A stretch of DNA of 64,000 nt from Rothia sp. HMSC078H08 (GCF_001808955.1 NZ_KV795254.1:1-64000), one strand, 5' to 3'. Shown: positions 26,862-36,220, counted from the stretch's first letter. Program-made: numbers and translations. The notes: generated by a model from the sequence alone, not told the origin.

Positions 26862-26935
26862 TGGAGCGGCTGACGGGAATCGAACCCGCGTATCAGGCTT
26901 GGGAAGCGTGCGCTCTACCATTGAGCTACAGCCGC
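26862..26935 (-). tRNA. tRNA-Gly (anticodon CCC), CCA encoded
   Basis: Cloverleaf on the minus strand: acceptor gcggctg/cagccgc, D arm tagctcaatggtagagc, anticodon loop ttcccaa, T arm gcgggttcgattcccgt, 3' CCA encoded. The anticodon stem cacgc/gcctg has one C.C mismatch at position 29:41. Confidence 0.92.
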
Positions 26936-27076
26936 ATCCTTTTCAGTGTATCGCGCCTGCTTGTCGAGGGCGAAATGTGTTGCGGCTGTTTGTGTGCCGG
27001 GCGCAGGGGTTGAAATGTGATGTAGGCCTGTGTGCTGGGGCTGGTGGATGCCTGCACGTGGGTGGTGTTTGCCAGG

Positions 27077-27082
27077 TATCCT
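27077..27082 (+). promoter_or_regulatory. -10 of leaderless dcd
   Basis: TATCCT, N6, GTG with no Shine-Dalgarno. Confidence 0.55.
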
Positions 27083-27088
27083 TTAAAC

Positions 27089-27688
27089 GTGCTTATTTCA
27101 GATCGCGATATTCGTCAAGAGATTGCTGATGGGCGCATCGTTCTTGATCCGTTCGATGAGTCGATGATTCAGCCTGCAAGTGTGGACGTGAGGATTGATC
27201 GTTTCTTCCGTCTGTTCGATAACCATAAGTACCCGCATATTGATCCTGCTCAGCCGCAGGAGGATTTGACGCGCCTGGTGGAGGTGGCTCCTGATGAGCC
27301 GTTTATTCTGCATCCGGGTGAGTTTGTGTTGGGCTCTACGTATGAGAAGGTGACTCTGCCTGATGATGTGGCTGCCCGCCTGGAGGGTAAGTCGTCGCTG
27401 GGTCGTTTGGGTCTTCTGACTCACTCTACGGCTGGTTTTATTGACCCTGGTTTTTCTGGTCATGTGACGCTTGAGTTGTCGAATATGGCGACTTTGCCGA
27501 TTATGTTGTGGCCGGGCTCGAAGGTGGGCCAGTTGTGCTTCTTCCGTTTGAGTAGCCCGACTGAGCATCCGTATGGTTCTGGTGCGTATGGTAACCGTTA
27601 CCAGGGTCAGCGTGGCCCGACTGCTTCGCGTAGTTATTTGAATTTTCATCAGACGATGATTCCTGCGGACGGTTCTGTGGAGTCTTAG
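27089..27688 (+). CDS. dcd: dCTP deaminase, probably bifunctional DCD-DUT
   Basis: 199 residues from GTG 27089 ([17 protein letters not shown], the conserved start). An upstream in-frame extension to 27032 is not supported. Catalytic-site block [24 protein letters not shown], and a C-terminus [13 protein letters not shown]. The H-S-T-A-G form resembles the mycobacterial enzyme that converts dCTP directly to dUMP. Leaderless start predicted. Third codon positions are T/G-rich, unlike most neighbours. Confidence 0.94.
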   Translation: MLISDRDIRQEIADGRIVLDPFDESMIQPASVDVRIDRFFRLFDNHKYPHIDPAQPQEDLTRLVEVAPDEPFILHPGEFVLGSTYEKVTLPDDVAARLEGKSSLGRLGLLTHSTAGFIDPGFSGHVTLELSNMATLPIMLWPGSKVGQLCFFRLSSPTEHPYGSGAYGNRYQGQRGPTASRSYLNFHQTMIPADGSVES

Positions 27689-27820
27689 TCTTTCCCGCTT
27701 TGGGGTGCGGGCGTGCAGGCTGTGTGTTTGTGCGCCCGCGTTGGGCGGTTTTTTCGCCTGTTGTGCTCGTGCGTTCACTCGCGTGCGGGTTTTTATCTCT
27801 CACTCTCTAAGGATTTTTTG

Positions 27821-29152
27821 ATGAATCTGAAGCCTGTTGTTCTGCGTGTTGCTGGCGCGGAAGTTTCTTTGTATCTGATTGATATGTCGGACTCTTTTGT
27901 GGAGCGTTTTAAGAAGGCGTGGGAGCCTCTTGCTCCGGAGTTTTTTGATACTCCTGATGAGGCGTATGCTTCGTTGTCTCGTTTTGATCAGGTGATGTTG
28001 GTTCATGCGCCGACTGATGAGTCGGTGATGGATTTGGCGAATCCGTTGATGGGTTCGTTTGATAAGGTTTCGACGCTGCGTGTGGCTGATGATGATTCGG
28101 GTATGCAGGATCTGACGAGCCGTATTACGTTGGCGATGATTGAGCAGCTGGTTGGTCGCGGTGTGATGCTGCATGCGGCTGTTATTGGTGACCCTGAGTC
28201 GAAGCGCGCTGTGGCGCTGGTGGGTGTTTCTGGTAGCGGTAAGACGACTGCGTCGCGTTTCTTGGGTTCGAAGTTTGCGTACCTGACTGATGAGACTGCG
28301 ATTATTTCGGATGAGGGTGTTGTGTCGCCGTATCCGAAGCCGCTGTCTGTGATTGTTGACCCGAATGCGCCGAAGGATCAGCAGAACCCGGTGGACCTGT
28401 GCCTGAACGTGGTTGATCGTGATGACCTCAGCTATGAGCTGTCGCGTATTGTGTTCATTTCTCGTGATGAGTCGGCTTCTGAGCCGTATTTTGAGCGTGT
28501 TCCGCTGCATGAGGCTCTGGTGTTCTTGAGTGAGCAGAGTTCGGGTCTGGCGCGTCACCCTGAGGGTGTTGTGTCGCTGGCTAAGCTGGTGGAGCGTTGC
28601 GGTGGCGTGTGGCGCCTGGTGTACTCGGAGGTTGAGGATACTTTGCCGCTGGTTCAGGATCTGCTGAATGGTGGTGAGCTGCCGAATGCTGATGAGGTTG
28701 AGAAGCTGGAGAAGTACACGGTTGAGGATCACCTGCCGGGTGTGTTCTTGAACGGTACGATTGCGGTGTCTCGTATGCCGGGTACTTCGGGTGTGCGTGT
28801 GGGTGAGGACGGCCCGTTCTTGCTGCTGTGCGACACTGAGCTGAATGAGCTGTCTGATTTTGCGGCGGAGTGCTGGCTGCAGGCTGAGGGCGACATTTCG
28901 TACGATGACCTGTTTGCGCGTCTGGCTGAGATCTTTGAGGGTCTGCCTGCGGAGGCGTATGACGAGAATTTGAGTGCTCTGGCGGCTGGTTCGATGCTGT
29001 GGGTTCGTGTGATTGATGATCCGCTGATTGATGACGCAACCTGGGCTCAGATGACCAGTGATGAGGTTCTGGATGAGGAAGAGCAGCAGATTGCGCTGGA
29101 TTCCTCTGAGGACGCTGTCTCTGATGATGAGGATGACGTGGTGGAGGACTAG
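27821..29152 (+). CDS. HPr-kinase-like P-loop protein, unknown role
   Basis: 443 residues. A variable N-terminal domain (1-110) is followed by M-L-H-A-A-V-I (about 116-122) and Walker A G-V-S-G-S-G-K-T-T (135-143). This arrangement is seen in HPr kinase/PEP-carboxykinase-like ATPases (the LHAA...GxSGxGKS pattern). D-E-T-A (about 160) could be a metal or Walker B acid. The C-terminal 60 residues are very acidic. Start ATG has aagga; an in-frame extension to 27713 is unsupported. It follows dcd by 132 bp. Third positions are T/G-rich as in dcd. Substrate unknown; a kinase role is inference. Confidence 0.78.
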   Translation: MNLKPVVLRVAGAEVSLYLIDMSDSFVERFKKAWEPLAPEFFDTPDEAYASLSRFDQVMLVHAPTDESVMDLANPLMGSFDKVSTLRVADDDSGMQDLTSRITLAMIEQLVGRGVMLHAAVIGDPESKRAVALVGVSGSGKTTASRFLGSKFAYLTDETAIISDEGVVSPYPKPLSVIVDPNAPKDQQNPVDLCLNVVDRDDLSYELSRIVFISRDESASEPYFERVPLHEALVFLSEQSSGLARHPEGVVSLAKLVERCGGVWRLVYSEVEDTLPLVQDLLNGGELPNADEVEKLEKYTVEDHLPGVFLNGTIAVSRMPGTSGVRVGEDGPFLLLCDTELNELSDFAAECWLQAEGDISYDDLFARLAEIFEGLPAEAYDENLSALAAGSMLWVRVIDDPLIDDATWAQMTSDEVLDEEEQQIALDSSEDAVSDDEDDVVED

Positions 29153-29223
29153 CCACTGCGGTTCTCTGGTATAGCTCTCTGGCGCGGCTTACTGAGCTCC
29201 GCTTGATAAGCACTGCTTAAGCA

Positions 29224-29274
29224 CAAAGGAGGGGCGGGTAGAAGATCATTCTTCTACCCGCCCCTCCCTTTGCG
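29224..29274. terminator. Strong bidirectional terminator
   Basis: 20-bp stem aaaggaggggcgggtagaag / cttctacccgcccctccctt between convergent genes. Confidence 0.93.
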
Positions 29275-29347
29275 TTTACGGGTTTGCGCGGGGGTTCGCA
29301 AGGGCGGTTTGCAGGACGCTTAGCCCCGCATGCTTTACTGGGTTGCC

Positions 29348-30772
29348 TTACTGGGCAGCCTTGTCGCGGCGCTTCTGCTCGCGGCGAGCCGCACGCATAC
29401 GCAACGGACCGGGCGCCTTCACCGGCAGCAACAGGAGCAGACCCGCCACCACAACGATCAGAATACCGAGCACACCCCAAATCTGGGCGCCCATGATGCT
29501 CACGCACAGACCGAACAGCATCGGCGCCAGGAAGCTGGTGGCACGGCCGGTGGTCGAGTACAGACCGAACAGCTCACCCTCAGTACCGGGATCCGCCAGG
29601 CGAGCCAGGAAGGTGCGGGACGCCGACTGCGCCGGACCCACGAACAGGCACAGCAGCAGGGCGCATACCCAGAACACGCCAGGCTGAGGGAAGAACAGCA
29701 GCGGGGTAGCCGCCAAAATAATGCCGACCAGCGAGATAACAATAATCGCCTTCGGGCCCAGGTAATCATCCAGGTAGCCACCCAGGATCGCGCCAACCGC
29801 CGCGACAGCGCTACCGGCAATACCGAACAGGATCACCTCGGAAGTGCTGAAACCGAACGTGCCCGCCGCAAGAATACCGCCGAACGTAAAAATACCGGAC
29901 AGACCATCACGGAACACCGCCGAAGCAATCAGGAACCACAGCGTCTGCGGGGACGTCATCTTCAGCCGCTTAATGGTGCGCCACAGCGCCTTGTAGGAGG
30001 CGAGCAGACCGCCCTGACGAGCCGGGGAGAGACGCTCCATACCGAGCTCCAGGAAACGCAGCTCGCGGGTGGGCAGCACCTCCGGCAGGAAGCGCTCGCG
30101 GGTGCGCATACGCACCAGCAGCGGCACACAGAAGATGAGGCACCAGGCGGCGGCGAACAGTGCGACCGCACGGATATTCAGGGCGTTATCGGTGGTCAGG
30201 CCGAGCACTTCGGGGGTAAGCACAAAACCCCACAGCACCACAGCCAGCGCCAGGATGCCGCCAATGTAGCCGGCAGCCCATCCGGCGCCCGAAATCTTAC
30301 CGATATTCTCCGGGTGGGAGATGCGCGGTAGCACGGCGTTATAGTTCACGTACGCGAACTCGCTGAACACGCTCGCCGCAGAAATCAGGGCGACACCCAG
30401 CCACAGGTACTGCGGGGTGGGGCCCACGAAGAAGCACGCCGCCATCGAGCCGACTAGCAGCATGGTGTTCACGCCGAGCCAGAAGATGCCCTTGCCGGAC
30501 TTGTCGTTACGCTGGCCGGTGACCGGCGCCAGAATCGCAATGAGGAAACCGGCGATGGTCAGGCCCAGTGATAGCGCCGAAGAGGTCTCTTCGGGCGTAC
30601 CGAAGTAGCTGCTGGTCAGGTACACGGTGAAGATGAAGGTCGTCATAATCGAGTCGAAGCTCGAGGAACCAACATCCCACATGACCCAGGACGCGACCGA
30701 ACGGCGGCTGTTCGCGTGGTCAACGACCCTACGCTGAGCCTTCGTCTTACGGCGGGGAGAAGAAATAGTCAT
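29348..30772 (-). CDS. MFS transporter, UMF1/Atg22-like
   Basis: 474 residues, about 12 membrane helices. The N-terminal S-W-V-M-W-D-V-G-S-S-S-F-D-S, S-S-Y-F-G and A-Y-V-N-Y-N-A-V-L-P segments fit the UMF1 (vacuole effluxer Atg22-like) MFS family, whose bacterial substrates are largely unknown. Basic N- and C-terminal tails. A terminator for the upstream DUF4235 gene lies at 30862-30902, so it is transcribed separately. Confidence 0.88.
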   Translation of the reverse strand: MTISSPRRKTKAQRRVVDHANSRRSVASWVMWDVGSSSFDSIMTTFIFTVYLTSSYFGTPEETSSALSLGLTIAGFLIAILAPVTGQRNDKSGKGIFWLGVNTMLLVGSMAACFFVGPTPQYLWLGVALISAASVFSEFAYVNYNAVLPRISHPENIGKISGAGWAAGYIGGILALAVVLWGFVLTPEVLGLTTDNALNIRAVALFAAAWCLIFCVPLLVRMRTRERFLPEVLPTRELRFLELGMERLSPARQGGLLASYKALWRTIKRLKMTSPQTLWFLIASAVFRDGLSGIFTFGGILAAGTFGFSTSEVILFGIAGSAVAAVGAILGGYLDDYLGPKAIIVISLVGIILAATPLLFFPQPGVFWVCALLLCLFVGPAQSASRTFLARLADPGTEGELFGLYSTTGRATSFLAPMLFGLCVSIMGAQIWGVLGILIVVVAGLLLLLPVKAPGPLRMRAARREQKRRDKAAQ

Positions 30773-30861
30773 AGTTGTGCTTTCGGATGCCGAGGTGGCG
30801 CTTCAGCGTAGCGGCGGCATGAAACCGGCTGAAGTAGGGCGGGCGTGCTGAAGATGGAACA

Positions 30862-30902
30862 CCAGGCGGTACGTACCGAGCAAAGATACGTACCGCCTAG
30901 TT
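30862..30902 (-). terminator. Terminator after DUF4235 gene
   Basis: Arms aggcggtacgta / tacgtaccgcct with an 11-nt loop. Confidence 0.75.
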
Positions 30903-30932
30903 CATGAACTTTCGCGCGGAAAGCGCAAAGTC

Positions 30933-31166
30933 TTAGTTGAAGAAACGACGCTGCAGGCGAGCAATACCGAAGCTCACCACAGCACCCACGACGGAGGTCA
31001 GAACGGTCCAGAGGATGACCTGACGCAGGGTGTCTTCAGACTCGTGGGAAATGGCGGGAGGCTGGTTACCGGTAGCCTTGGTCCAGGCTGCGCCCAGGCC
31101 CTTACCAACCAGGGCAGCAGCGCCCATGTTGATACCCGCAATAGCAAGCTTAGCGACGGGGTTCAT
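30933..31166 (-). CDS. DUF4235-type small membrane protein
   Basis: 77 residues with two membrane segments (about 5-25 and 49-68). The N-terminal G-I-N-M-G-A-A-A-L-V-G-K-G-L-G-A-A-W and central W-K/T-K-A-T-G pattern with a terminal R-R-F-F are those of DUF4235. Start: ATG 31166 with taaggag; a longer reading frame extends to 31439 but runs through the riboswitch region and is not supported. Function unknown. Confidence 0.85.
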   Translation of the reverse strand: MNPVAKLAIAGINMGAAALVGKGLGAAWTKATGNQPPAISHESEDTLRQVILWTVLTSVVGAVVSFGIARLQRRFFN

Positions 31167-31438
31167 ATGTATCTCCTTAGCTGTATACGATGCGGCGTCC
31201 TGCCCGTGAACCCCTTCGGGGTTGGGTGAGAAAAGAGCGCCACTCCCTAGCGTATAGGGTTTAAGGCGTTCGTGCCGCCTTGGAGCCTCTCCGTCCCAAA
31301 ATTGTACACCGTGCAATTCTGTAATGTGGGCAGAAGAACGAAACAAAAAGCGGCAAATTGGCACGAACAGCCAGACAAGCCTACAATCGAACCTGGGTTC
31401 CCACCCGCACCACAACGGTACGGACAAGGAACCCCACA

Positions 31439-31520
31439 CGACAGGGGAGCGCCACCGAGGCGCTGAGAGTGCTAAGCAGACCCTCGAACCTGATCCGGTT
31501 AGTACCGGCGTAGGGAGTCG
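31439..31520 (+). promoter_or_regulatory. TPP riboswitch (THI element)
   Basis: Hallmarks in order: cgac P1 5' side, agggg, gcgcc...ggcgctgagag, agaccct, cgaacctgatc, ccggtta-gtaccgg, cgtagggagtcg P1 3' side. It precedes the ykoE start by about 70 nt. A gccctc/gagggc hairpin (about 31535-31555) is a candidate expression platform. Confidence 0.96.
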
Positions 31521-31591
31521 AATTTCTTCTCAATGCCCTCGTCCACACAGAGGGCGAGGACATTCCCCTTCCAACGACGGAAGGACCACCA

Positions 31592-32236
31592 ATGTCGCAG
31601 AACGTAAACCCCGCCTCCCAGGCATCTACTCAGGCACCCGCACAGGCAGAAGCGAAGAAGCCGAACCTGCGCTGGCGAGTCAACGAAATCGTCATCGCCG
31701 CAGTTATCGCAGTAGCCTGCGCCGTCATCTTCTGGATCTGGGACATCGCAGTTAGCCCCGCCACCAAAACCGCACTCGTAGCAGCACCCGAATTCCGCCC
31801 CATCATCGGCGGCGCGTGGCTGCTCGGCGGCACCCTCGGCGGCCTGCTCATCCGCAAGCCCGGTGCAGCACTCTTCTGCGAAATCGTCGCAGCATTCATC
31901 TCCGTACTCTTCACCGGCGGCGCGTGGAGCGGCGAAATCCTGATCGCAGGCTTCTTCCAGGGCGTCGGCGCTGAAATCGCCTTCGCAATCTTCCGCTACC
32001 GTCGCTGGGACGCATTCGTAGCGGTCTTCGCCGGCGCACTCTGCGGTCTGTTCATGGGCGGTAACGAAATCTTCATCTACTACCCCGACATGGAACCGGT
32101 CAAGGCAATCATCTACGTAGCATGCTCCGTCATCTCCGGCGCAGTGATCGCAGGCTTCCTCGCATGGATTCTCGTGCAGAACCTCGCCAAGACCGGTGTG
32201 CTCTCCTCGCTGGCATCCGGCAAGACCCGCCGCTAA
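31592..32236 (+). CDS. ykoE: ECF transporter S component, YkoE family
   Basis: 214 residues with five to six membrane helices. The W-R-V-N-E-I-V-I-A-A-V-I-A-V-A start and the run of small hydrophobic helices with E-I-x-F fit YkoE, the substrate-binding subunit for thiamine or its HMP precursor. The upstream TPP riboswitch and the downstream duplicate ATPase and EcfT genes complete a ykoEDC importer. Ribosome site cggaaggacc. Confidence 0.92.
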   Translation: MSQNVNPASQASTQAPAQAEAKKPNLRWRVNEIVIAAVIAVACAVIFWIWDIAVSPATKTALVAAPEFRPIIGGAWLLGGTLGGLLIRKPGAALFCEIVAAFISVLFTGGAWSGEILIAGFFQGVGAEIAFAIFRYRRWDAFVAVFAGALCGLFMGGNEIFIYYPDMEPVKAIIYVACSVISGAVIAGFLAWILVQNLAKTGVLSSLASGKTRR

Positions 32237-32338
32237 CCACCAGCAACTATCCACCGGCTAGTCACTCACCACGAGTCACTCACCACGAGTCATCACTCGG
32301 CACACTACAGCAGCCACACAAAAGGCTAAGGAACCATC

Positions 32339-33991
32339 ATGGAAGCAACACCGCGCGGGGCGCGCATCGAGCTCAACAACTTCAGCTGGCACCACCCCGG
32401 ACGCCCAGAACCCGTCATCAGCGGACTCAACCTCACCATCAACCCCGGTGAAAAAGTCCTGCTACTGGGCACCTCCGGCGCCGGCAAATCGACGCTCCTG
32501 CACGCCATCGCCGGTGTGCTCCACGATGACGACGGCGAATCCGCCGGCGGCACCATCACCATCAACGGGCAAGCCCCCGCCGAAGCGCGCGGCACCGCAG
32601 GCATGATGCAGCAGGACCCCGAATCCTCCATCGTCATGGCAACCGTCGGCAACGACGTAGCCTTCGGCCCCGAAAACCTGCGCGTACCCCGCGAAGAAAT
32701 CTGGGTCCGCGTCACCGAAGCCCTCACCGCAGTAGGGCTCAACCATCTGCCCCTCGACCACCCCAGCAGCGCACTGTCCGGCGGTCAGAAGCAGCGCCTC
32801 GGCCTGGCGGGCATCCTCTCGATGCACCCCGGCGCCATGATTCTCGACGAACCCACCGCCAACCTCGACCCCTCCGGCGTGCAGGAAGTACGCGACAGCA
32901 TCCTCACCGCTACGGAGGCGACCGGTGCAACCCTGCTCGTCGTAGAACACCGCGTGAGCATCTGGGCACCGCACATGGACCGCATTATCGTGCTCGGCGA
33001 AGGCGGCACCATCACCCACGACGGCGCACCCGACACCGTACTCACCGAAGCCCGCCAAGAACTCATCGACGCAGGCGTGTGGGTACCCAACTACGTGCCG
33101 CGTGCACCGCAGAACGCTATCGGCGAGACGGCGGGCGGCGATACTGCAACCGGCGAGGCGCTACTTCGCGCCGAAAACCTCAGCATCACCCGCGCACAAC
33201 CCACCCCCAAACAACGACGCGCCCGCCGCCGCACCATCAAACGCCTCGGCGACACCCCCGCACCCGCACCCATCGACCTGCCCGTACTGCGCGGCGGCAT
33301 CAACCTCACCCTGCGCGCCGGCGAACACCTCAGCGTGCTCGGCCCCAACGGCGCCGGCAAATCAACCCTCGCGCTCACCCTCGCAGGGCTACTCACCGCC
33401 CCCGACGGCACCCTCGCCGCCACCGACACGCTCCGTAATTACGACGGTAACCACGGCGGCAACCACGGCGGCGAGCGCGCCCACTGGGACGTACCCACCT
33501 GGACCCCCGCCCAAATGCTCAGCCGCATCGGCTACGTCTTCCAAGAACCCGAATACCAATTCATCCGCGGAACCGTACGCGAAGAACTCGAACTCGGCCC
33601 CCGCCGACTCGCCGCACTCACCCGCAACCCCCTCAACGAAGACGACCTCACCGCCCGCACCAACGAACTCGCAACCCGCCTACGCCTCACCCACCTACTC
33701 GACGCCAACCCCTTCACCCTCTCCGGCGGCGAAAAACGCAGGCTCTCCGTCGCCTCCGCACTCGCCACCGCACCGAGAATACTCATTCTCGATGAGCCCA
33801 CCTTCGGGCAGGATGCCCGCACCTGGGCAGAACTCGTCGACCTCATCCGCGAACTCCTTGCCGACGGGACCGCCGTCATCTCCATCACCCACGACGAAGA
33901 CTACACCGCGGCGCTCGTCGGCAAATCCATCACCCTCGAAGCGCTCGAAGCCTCCGAACCCCAGACAACCAACGGAAAGGAGAACGCATGA
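32339..33991 (+). CDS. ykoD: ECF transporter duplicated ATPase YkoD
   Basis: 550 residues with two ABC domains. First: G-T-S-G-A-G-K-S-T (about 43-51), L-S-G-G-Q-K-Q-R, I-L-D-E-P-T. Second: G-P-N-G-A-G-K-S-T (about 335-343), L-S-G-G-E-K-R-R, I-L-D-E-P-T. Both Walker sites look intact. It energises the YkoE/YkoC thiamine-type importer. It is 102 bp after ykoE and overlaps ykoC by 4 bp (ATGA). Confidence 0.94.
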   Translation: MEATPRGARIELNNFSWHHPGRPEPVISGLNLTINPGEKVLLLGTSGAGKSTLLHAIAGVLHDDDGESAGGTITINGQAPAEARGTAGMMQQDPESSIVMATVGNDVAFGPENLRVPREEIWVRVTEALTAVGLNHLPLDHPSSALSGGQKQRLGLAGILSMHPGAMILDEPTANLDPSGVQEVRDSILTATEATGATLLVVEHRVSIWAPHMDRIIVLGEGGTITHDGAPDTVLTEARQELIDAGVWVPNYVPRAPQNAIGETAGGDTATGEALLRAENLSITRAQPTPKQRRARRRTIKRLGDTPAPAPIDLPVLRGGINLTLRAGEHLSVLGPNGAGKSTLALTLAGLLTAPDGTLAATDTLRNYDGNHGGNHGGERAHWDVPTWTPAQMLSRIGYVFQEPEYQFIRGTVREELELGPRRLAALTRNPLNEDDLTARTNELATRLRLTHLLDANPFTLSGGEKRRLSVASALATAPRILILDEPTFGQDARTWAELVDLIRELLADGTAVISITHDEDYTAALVGKSITLEALEASEPQTTNGKENA

Positions 33992-34785
33992 ACACCGACT
34001 TCTTCGGCACCATCGACCGAACCAGCTACTTCAGCAACCTCAACGCCGGCGTCAAGCTCATCGTCTCCTTCGCCCTCATCATCGCCGCGCTCATCGTGCG
34101 CGACCCGCTGACCTCCGGAATCCTCTTCGCCCTCGAACTGCTCGGGTTCATCCTCGTCGGGTTCCGGCCCGTCAACGTCCTCGCCCGATTCTGGCCCATC
34201 CTCATCGCCGTAATCACCACCGGCTGGTCCGTCGCCATGCTCAGCGCCAAAACCGGCGACGTGATCCTCAACCTCGGCTTCAACACCATCACCACCGGCT
34301 CCGCAGCCGTCGGCGCAGCCATGATGATCCGTTCCCTCGCCATGGTCCTGCCCACCCTCGCGTTCGTGCTCACCACCGATCCGACCGACCTCGGCGACTC
34401 CCTCGCGCAGACCTTCAAACTGCCGGCACGATTCGTGCTCGCCACCATCGCCGCGCTGCGCCTGGTCGGCATCCTCTTCGCCGAGTGGAACGCCCTCGGC
34501 CAGGCACGACGCGCCCGCGGACTCGGCGCAGGCCAATCCCTCATTGGACGAGCCCAAACCTTCGGCGGGCAAAGCTTCGCCCTACTCGTGCAGGCCATCC
34601 GCCGCGGCTCTCGCCTCGCCATCACCATGGAGGCGCGCGGCTTCGGCGCAGGCGAACGTACCTGGGCTCGTGTGCCGTCCTATTCGCGCCGTGACGTGCA
34701 CGTGAGTATTGCCGCCGCCGTCATCATTGCGGTTGCTTACGGTGCATCTATTGCGGCGGGTACGATTCAGTTCCTCTGGGGCTAG
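33988..34785 (+). CDS. ykoC: ECF transporter transmembrane subunit YkoC
   Basis: 265 residues, about five membrane helices, with the two EcfT coupling motifs A-R-G-L-G-A-G and E-A-R-G-F-G-A-G-E-R that contact the ATPases. Translationally coupled to ykoD. Last gene of the riboswitch-controlled operon; repeats 8-10 follow. Confidence 0.93.
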   Translation: MNTDFFGTIDRTSYFSNLNAGVKLIVSFALIIAALIVRDPLTSGILFALELLGFILVGFRPVNVLARFWPILIAVITTGWSVAMLSAKTGDVILNLGFNTITTGSAAVGAAMMIRSLAMVLPTLAFVLTTDPTDLGDSLAQTFKLPARFVLATIAALRLVGILFAEWNALGQARRARGLGAGQSLIGRAQTFGGQSFALLVQAIRRGSRLAITMEARGFGAGERTWARVPSYSRRDVHVSIAAAVIIAVAYGASIAAGTIQFLWG

Positions 34786-34823
34786 ACCGTTCCGCTTCTG
34801 GTTCCGCTTTCGTGGCTCCGCTG

Positions 34824-34914
34824 GGGAGGCGGTATTCGCCCTCGTTCCTACAGGGAACCCGCCCTCGCTTCGCTTCGGGCACCCTGATGTCACTACGGGC
34901 GATACCGTCCTCCC
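34824..34914 (+). repeat. Locus-paired palindromic repeat, copy 8 (type A)
   Basis: Arms gggaggcggtattcgcc / gggcgataccgtcctccc around the core. Lies 40 bp after ykoC. Confidence 0.88.
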
Positions 34915-34930
34915 GCGCTGGGATACGTAG

Positions 34931-34995
34931 GTGCTCGCACTCTTCCATCGCTCCTACAGGGAGGCGGGGTGCCGCATATTTCCTCCGCGCCTAGC
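34931..34995 (+). repeat. Degenerate repeat fragments (copy 9)
   Basis: A left type-A half (cgctcctacaggg) is joined to a left type-B half (gccgcatatttcctccgcgcct), with no matching right halves. Looks like a deletion or recombination product. Confidence 0.6.
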
Positions 34996-35026
34996 CCCCC
35001 ACTTGGGACATGAGTAGGGAGGCGCC

Positions 35027-35115
35027 CGCACTCTTCCTTCGCTCCTACAGGGGCACCCGCCCTCGCTTCGCTTCGGGCACCCTGATGTCGCTTCAGGAAG
35101 GTACAGACACCTCCT
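35027..35115 (+). repeat. Locus-paired palindromic repeat, copy 10 (type A)
   Basis: Core intact. Outer arms gggaggcgcccgcactcttcct / aggaaggtacagacacctcc are only partly complementary. Confidence 0.8.
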
Positions 35116-35137
35116 GCCTACAGTTCGGCTGCGAACG

Positions 35138-35143
35138 TACAAT
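35138..35143 (+). promoter_or_regulatory. -10 of leaderless pabC
   Basis: TACAAT, N6, ATG with no Shine-Dalgarno. Confidence 0.6.
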
Positions 35144-35149
35144 AAAACT

Positions 35150-36052
35150 ATGTCTAGTACCGTAATTCTTCTGAACGAACAGAACCCGCAGGGCATCTTC
35201 GTTGACCCGTCCGTGCCCCTCATCAGCGTTGATGATCAGGGCTTCACCCGCGGCGACGGCGTCTTCGAGACCATGCTGTCCGTCAACCGCCGCGTGCGTA
35301 AGCTCGGCATGCACCTGTCCCGCCTCGAGTCGTCGGCGCGCATGTTGGATCTGCCCGACCCGGAACCCGAGATTCTGCGTTCGGCGGTGGAGCGCCTCAT
35401 GCGTGAGGCGACCGCCGGTGCCGAGACTGCGCTGGGCGAAGAGCACATCGTGAAGATCATTATTTCGCGCGGCCCCACCCAGGCGGTGACCTCCATGCAG
35501 CCTGGCCCGTACACGCTGATTATGGCGTCGCCGGTGCCCGCCTCCATCGTGAAGCGCCGCACCGAGGGTGTGAAGGCGATGCTGCTGCCGCGCGGCCACG
35601 AGCCGATGGACAACAGCGCCTACCCGTGGCTGCTGGCGGGTGCGAAGACCCTCTCCTACGCGGTGAACATGGCGGTTCTGCGATACGTGCAGGAGCGCGG
35701 CGCAGATGACGCTATCTTCATCACCGATGAGCGTCGCGTGCTGGAGGGCGCCACCTCCTCGGTGCTGGTCGCCAAGATTGAGGACGGCAAGAAGGTGCTG
35801 TACACGCCCGAGCCGAGCCACGGCATCCTGCCCGGCACCACGCAGGGCGCGGTGTTCGAGGCGGCACGCCAGGCCGGTTGGGAGCTGGGCTTCGGCCCGC
35901 TCTACCCGCAGGATTTGTTCGAGTCGGACGGCGTGTGGTTGGCGTCGTCGGTGCGTCTGATTGCGCCGGTGACTCACCTGAACGGCACGGCGCTGGCGCA
36001 TGACCCGGAGCTGACTGCGACGCTGCTGAACTACCTGGCGCAGCAGAGCTAA
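35150..36052 (+). CDS. pabC: Aminodeoxychorismate lyase-like class IV aminotransferase
   Basis: 300 residues, PLP fold type IV. D-Q-G-F-T-R-G-D-G-V-F-E-T start region, Schiff-base lysine in A-G-A-K-T-L-S-Y-A-V-N, and a phosphate-binding G-T-T-Q-G-A. The pattern fits 4-amino-4-deoxychorismate lyase (folate pathway); branched-chain or D-amino-acid aminotransferase activity is the alternative. No folate gene is adjacent. The start is predicted leaderless. Confidence 0.85.
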   Translation: MSSTVILLNEQNPQGIFVDPSVPLISVDDQGFTRGDGVFETMLSVNRRVRKLGMHLSRLESSARMLDLPDPEPEILRSAVERLMREATAGAETALGEEHIVKIIISRGPTQAVTSMQPGPYTLIMASPVPASIVKRRTEGVKAMLLPRGHEPMDNSAYPWLLAGAKTLSYAVNMAVLRYVQERGADDAIFITDERRVLEGATSSVLVAKIEDGKKVLYTPEPSHGILPGTTQGAVFEAARQAGWELGFGPLYPQDLFESDGVWLASSVRLIAPVTHLNGTALAHDPELTATLLNYLAQQS

Positions 36053-36064
36053 ACGCATCAGAAA

Positions 36065-36198
36065 AGGGACTGCCGCATGTTTCCTCCGCGCCTACGCAGG
36101 GGCACCCGTCACCCGGACGCTCCGCGCCTCCTCGCTCCGCTGCGGAGAGCGTCCGGGCTGACACCCTGAGGGCGCATCCGGAAAACGCGGCAGCCCCT
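36065..36198 (+). repeat. Locus-paired palindromic repeat, copy 11 (type B)
   Basis: Outer arms gggactgccgc / gcggcagcccc; cctccgcgcctacgcaggggcaccc left core, caccctgagggcgc right core; inner arms acccggacgctccgc / gcggagagcgtccgggc. Confidence 0.88.
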
Positions 36199-36220
36199 AC
36201 GCTTCATGTACGGGCACAGC

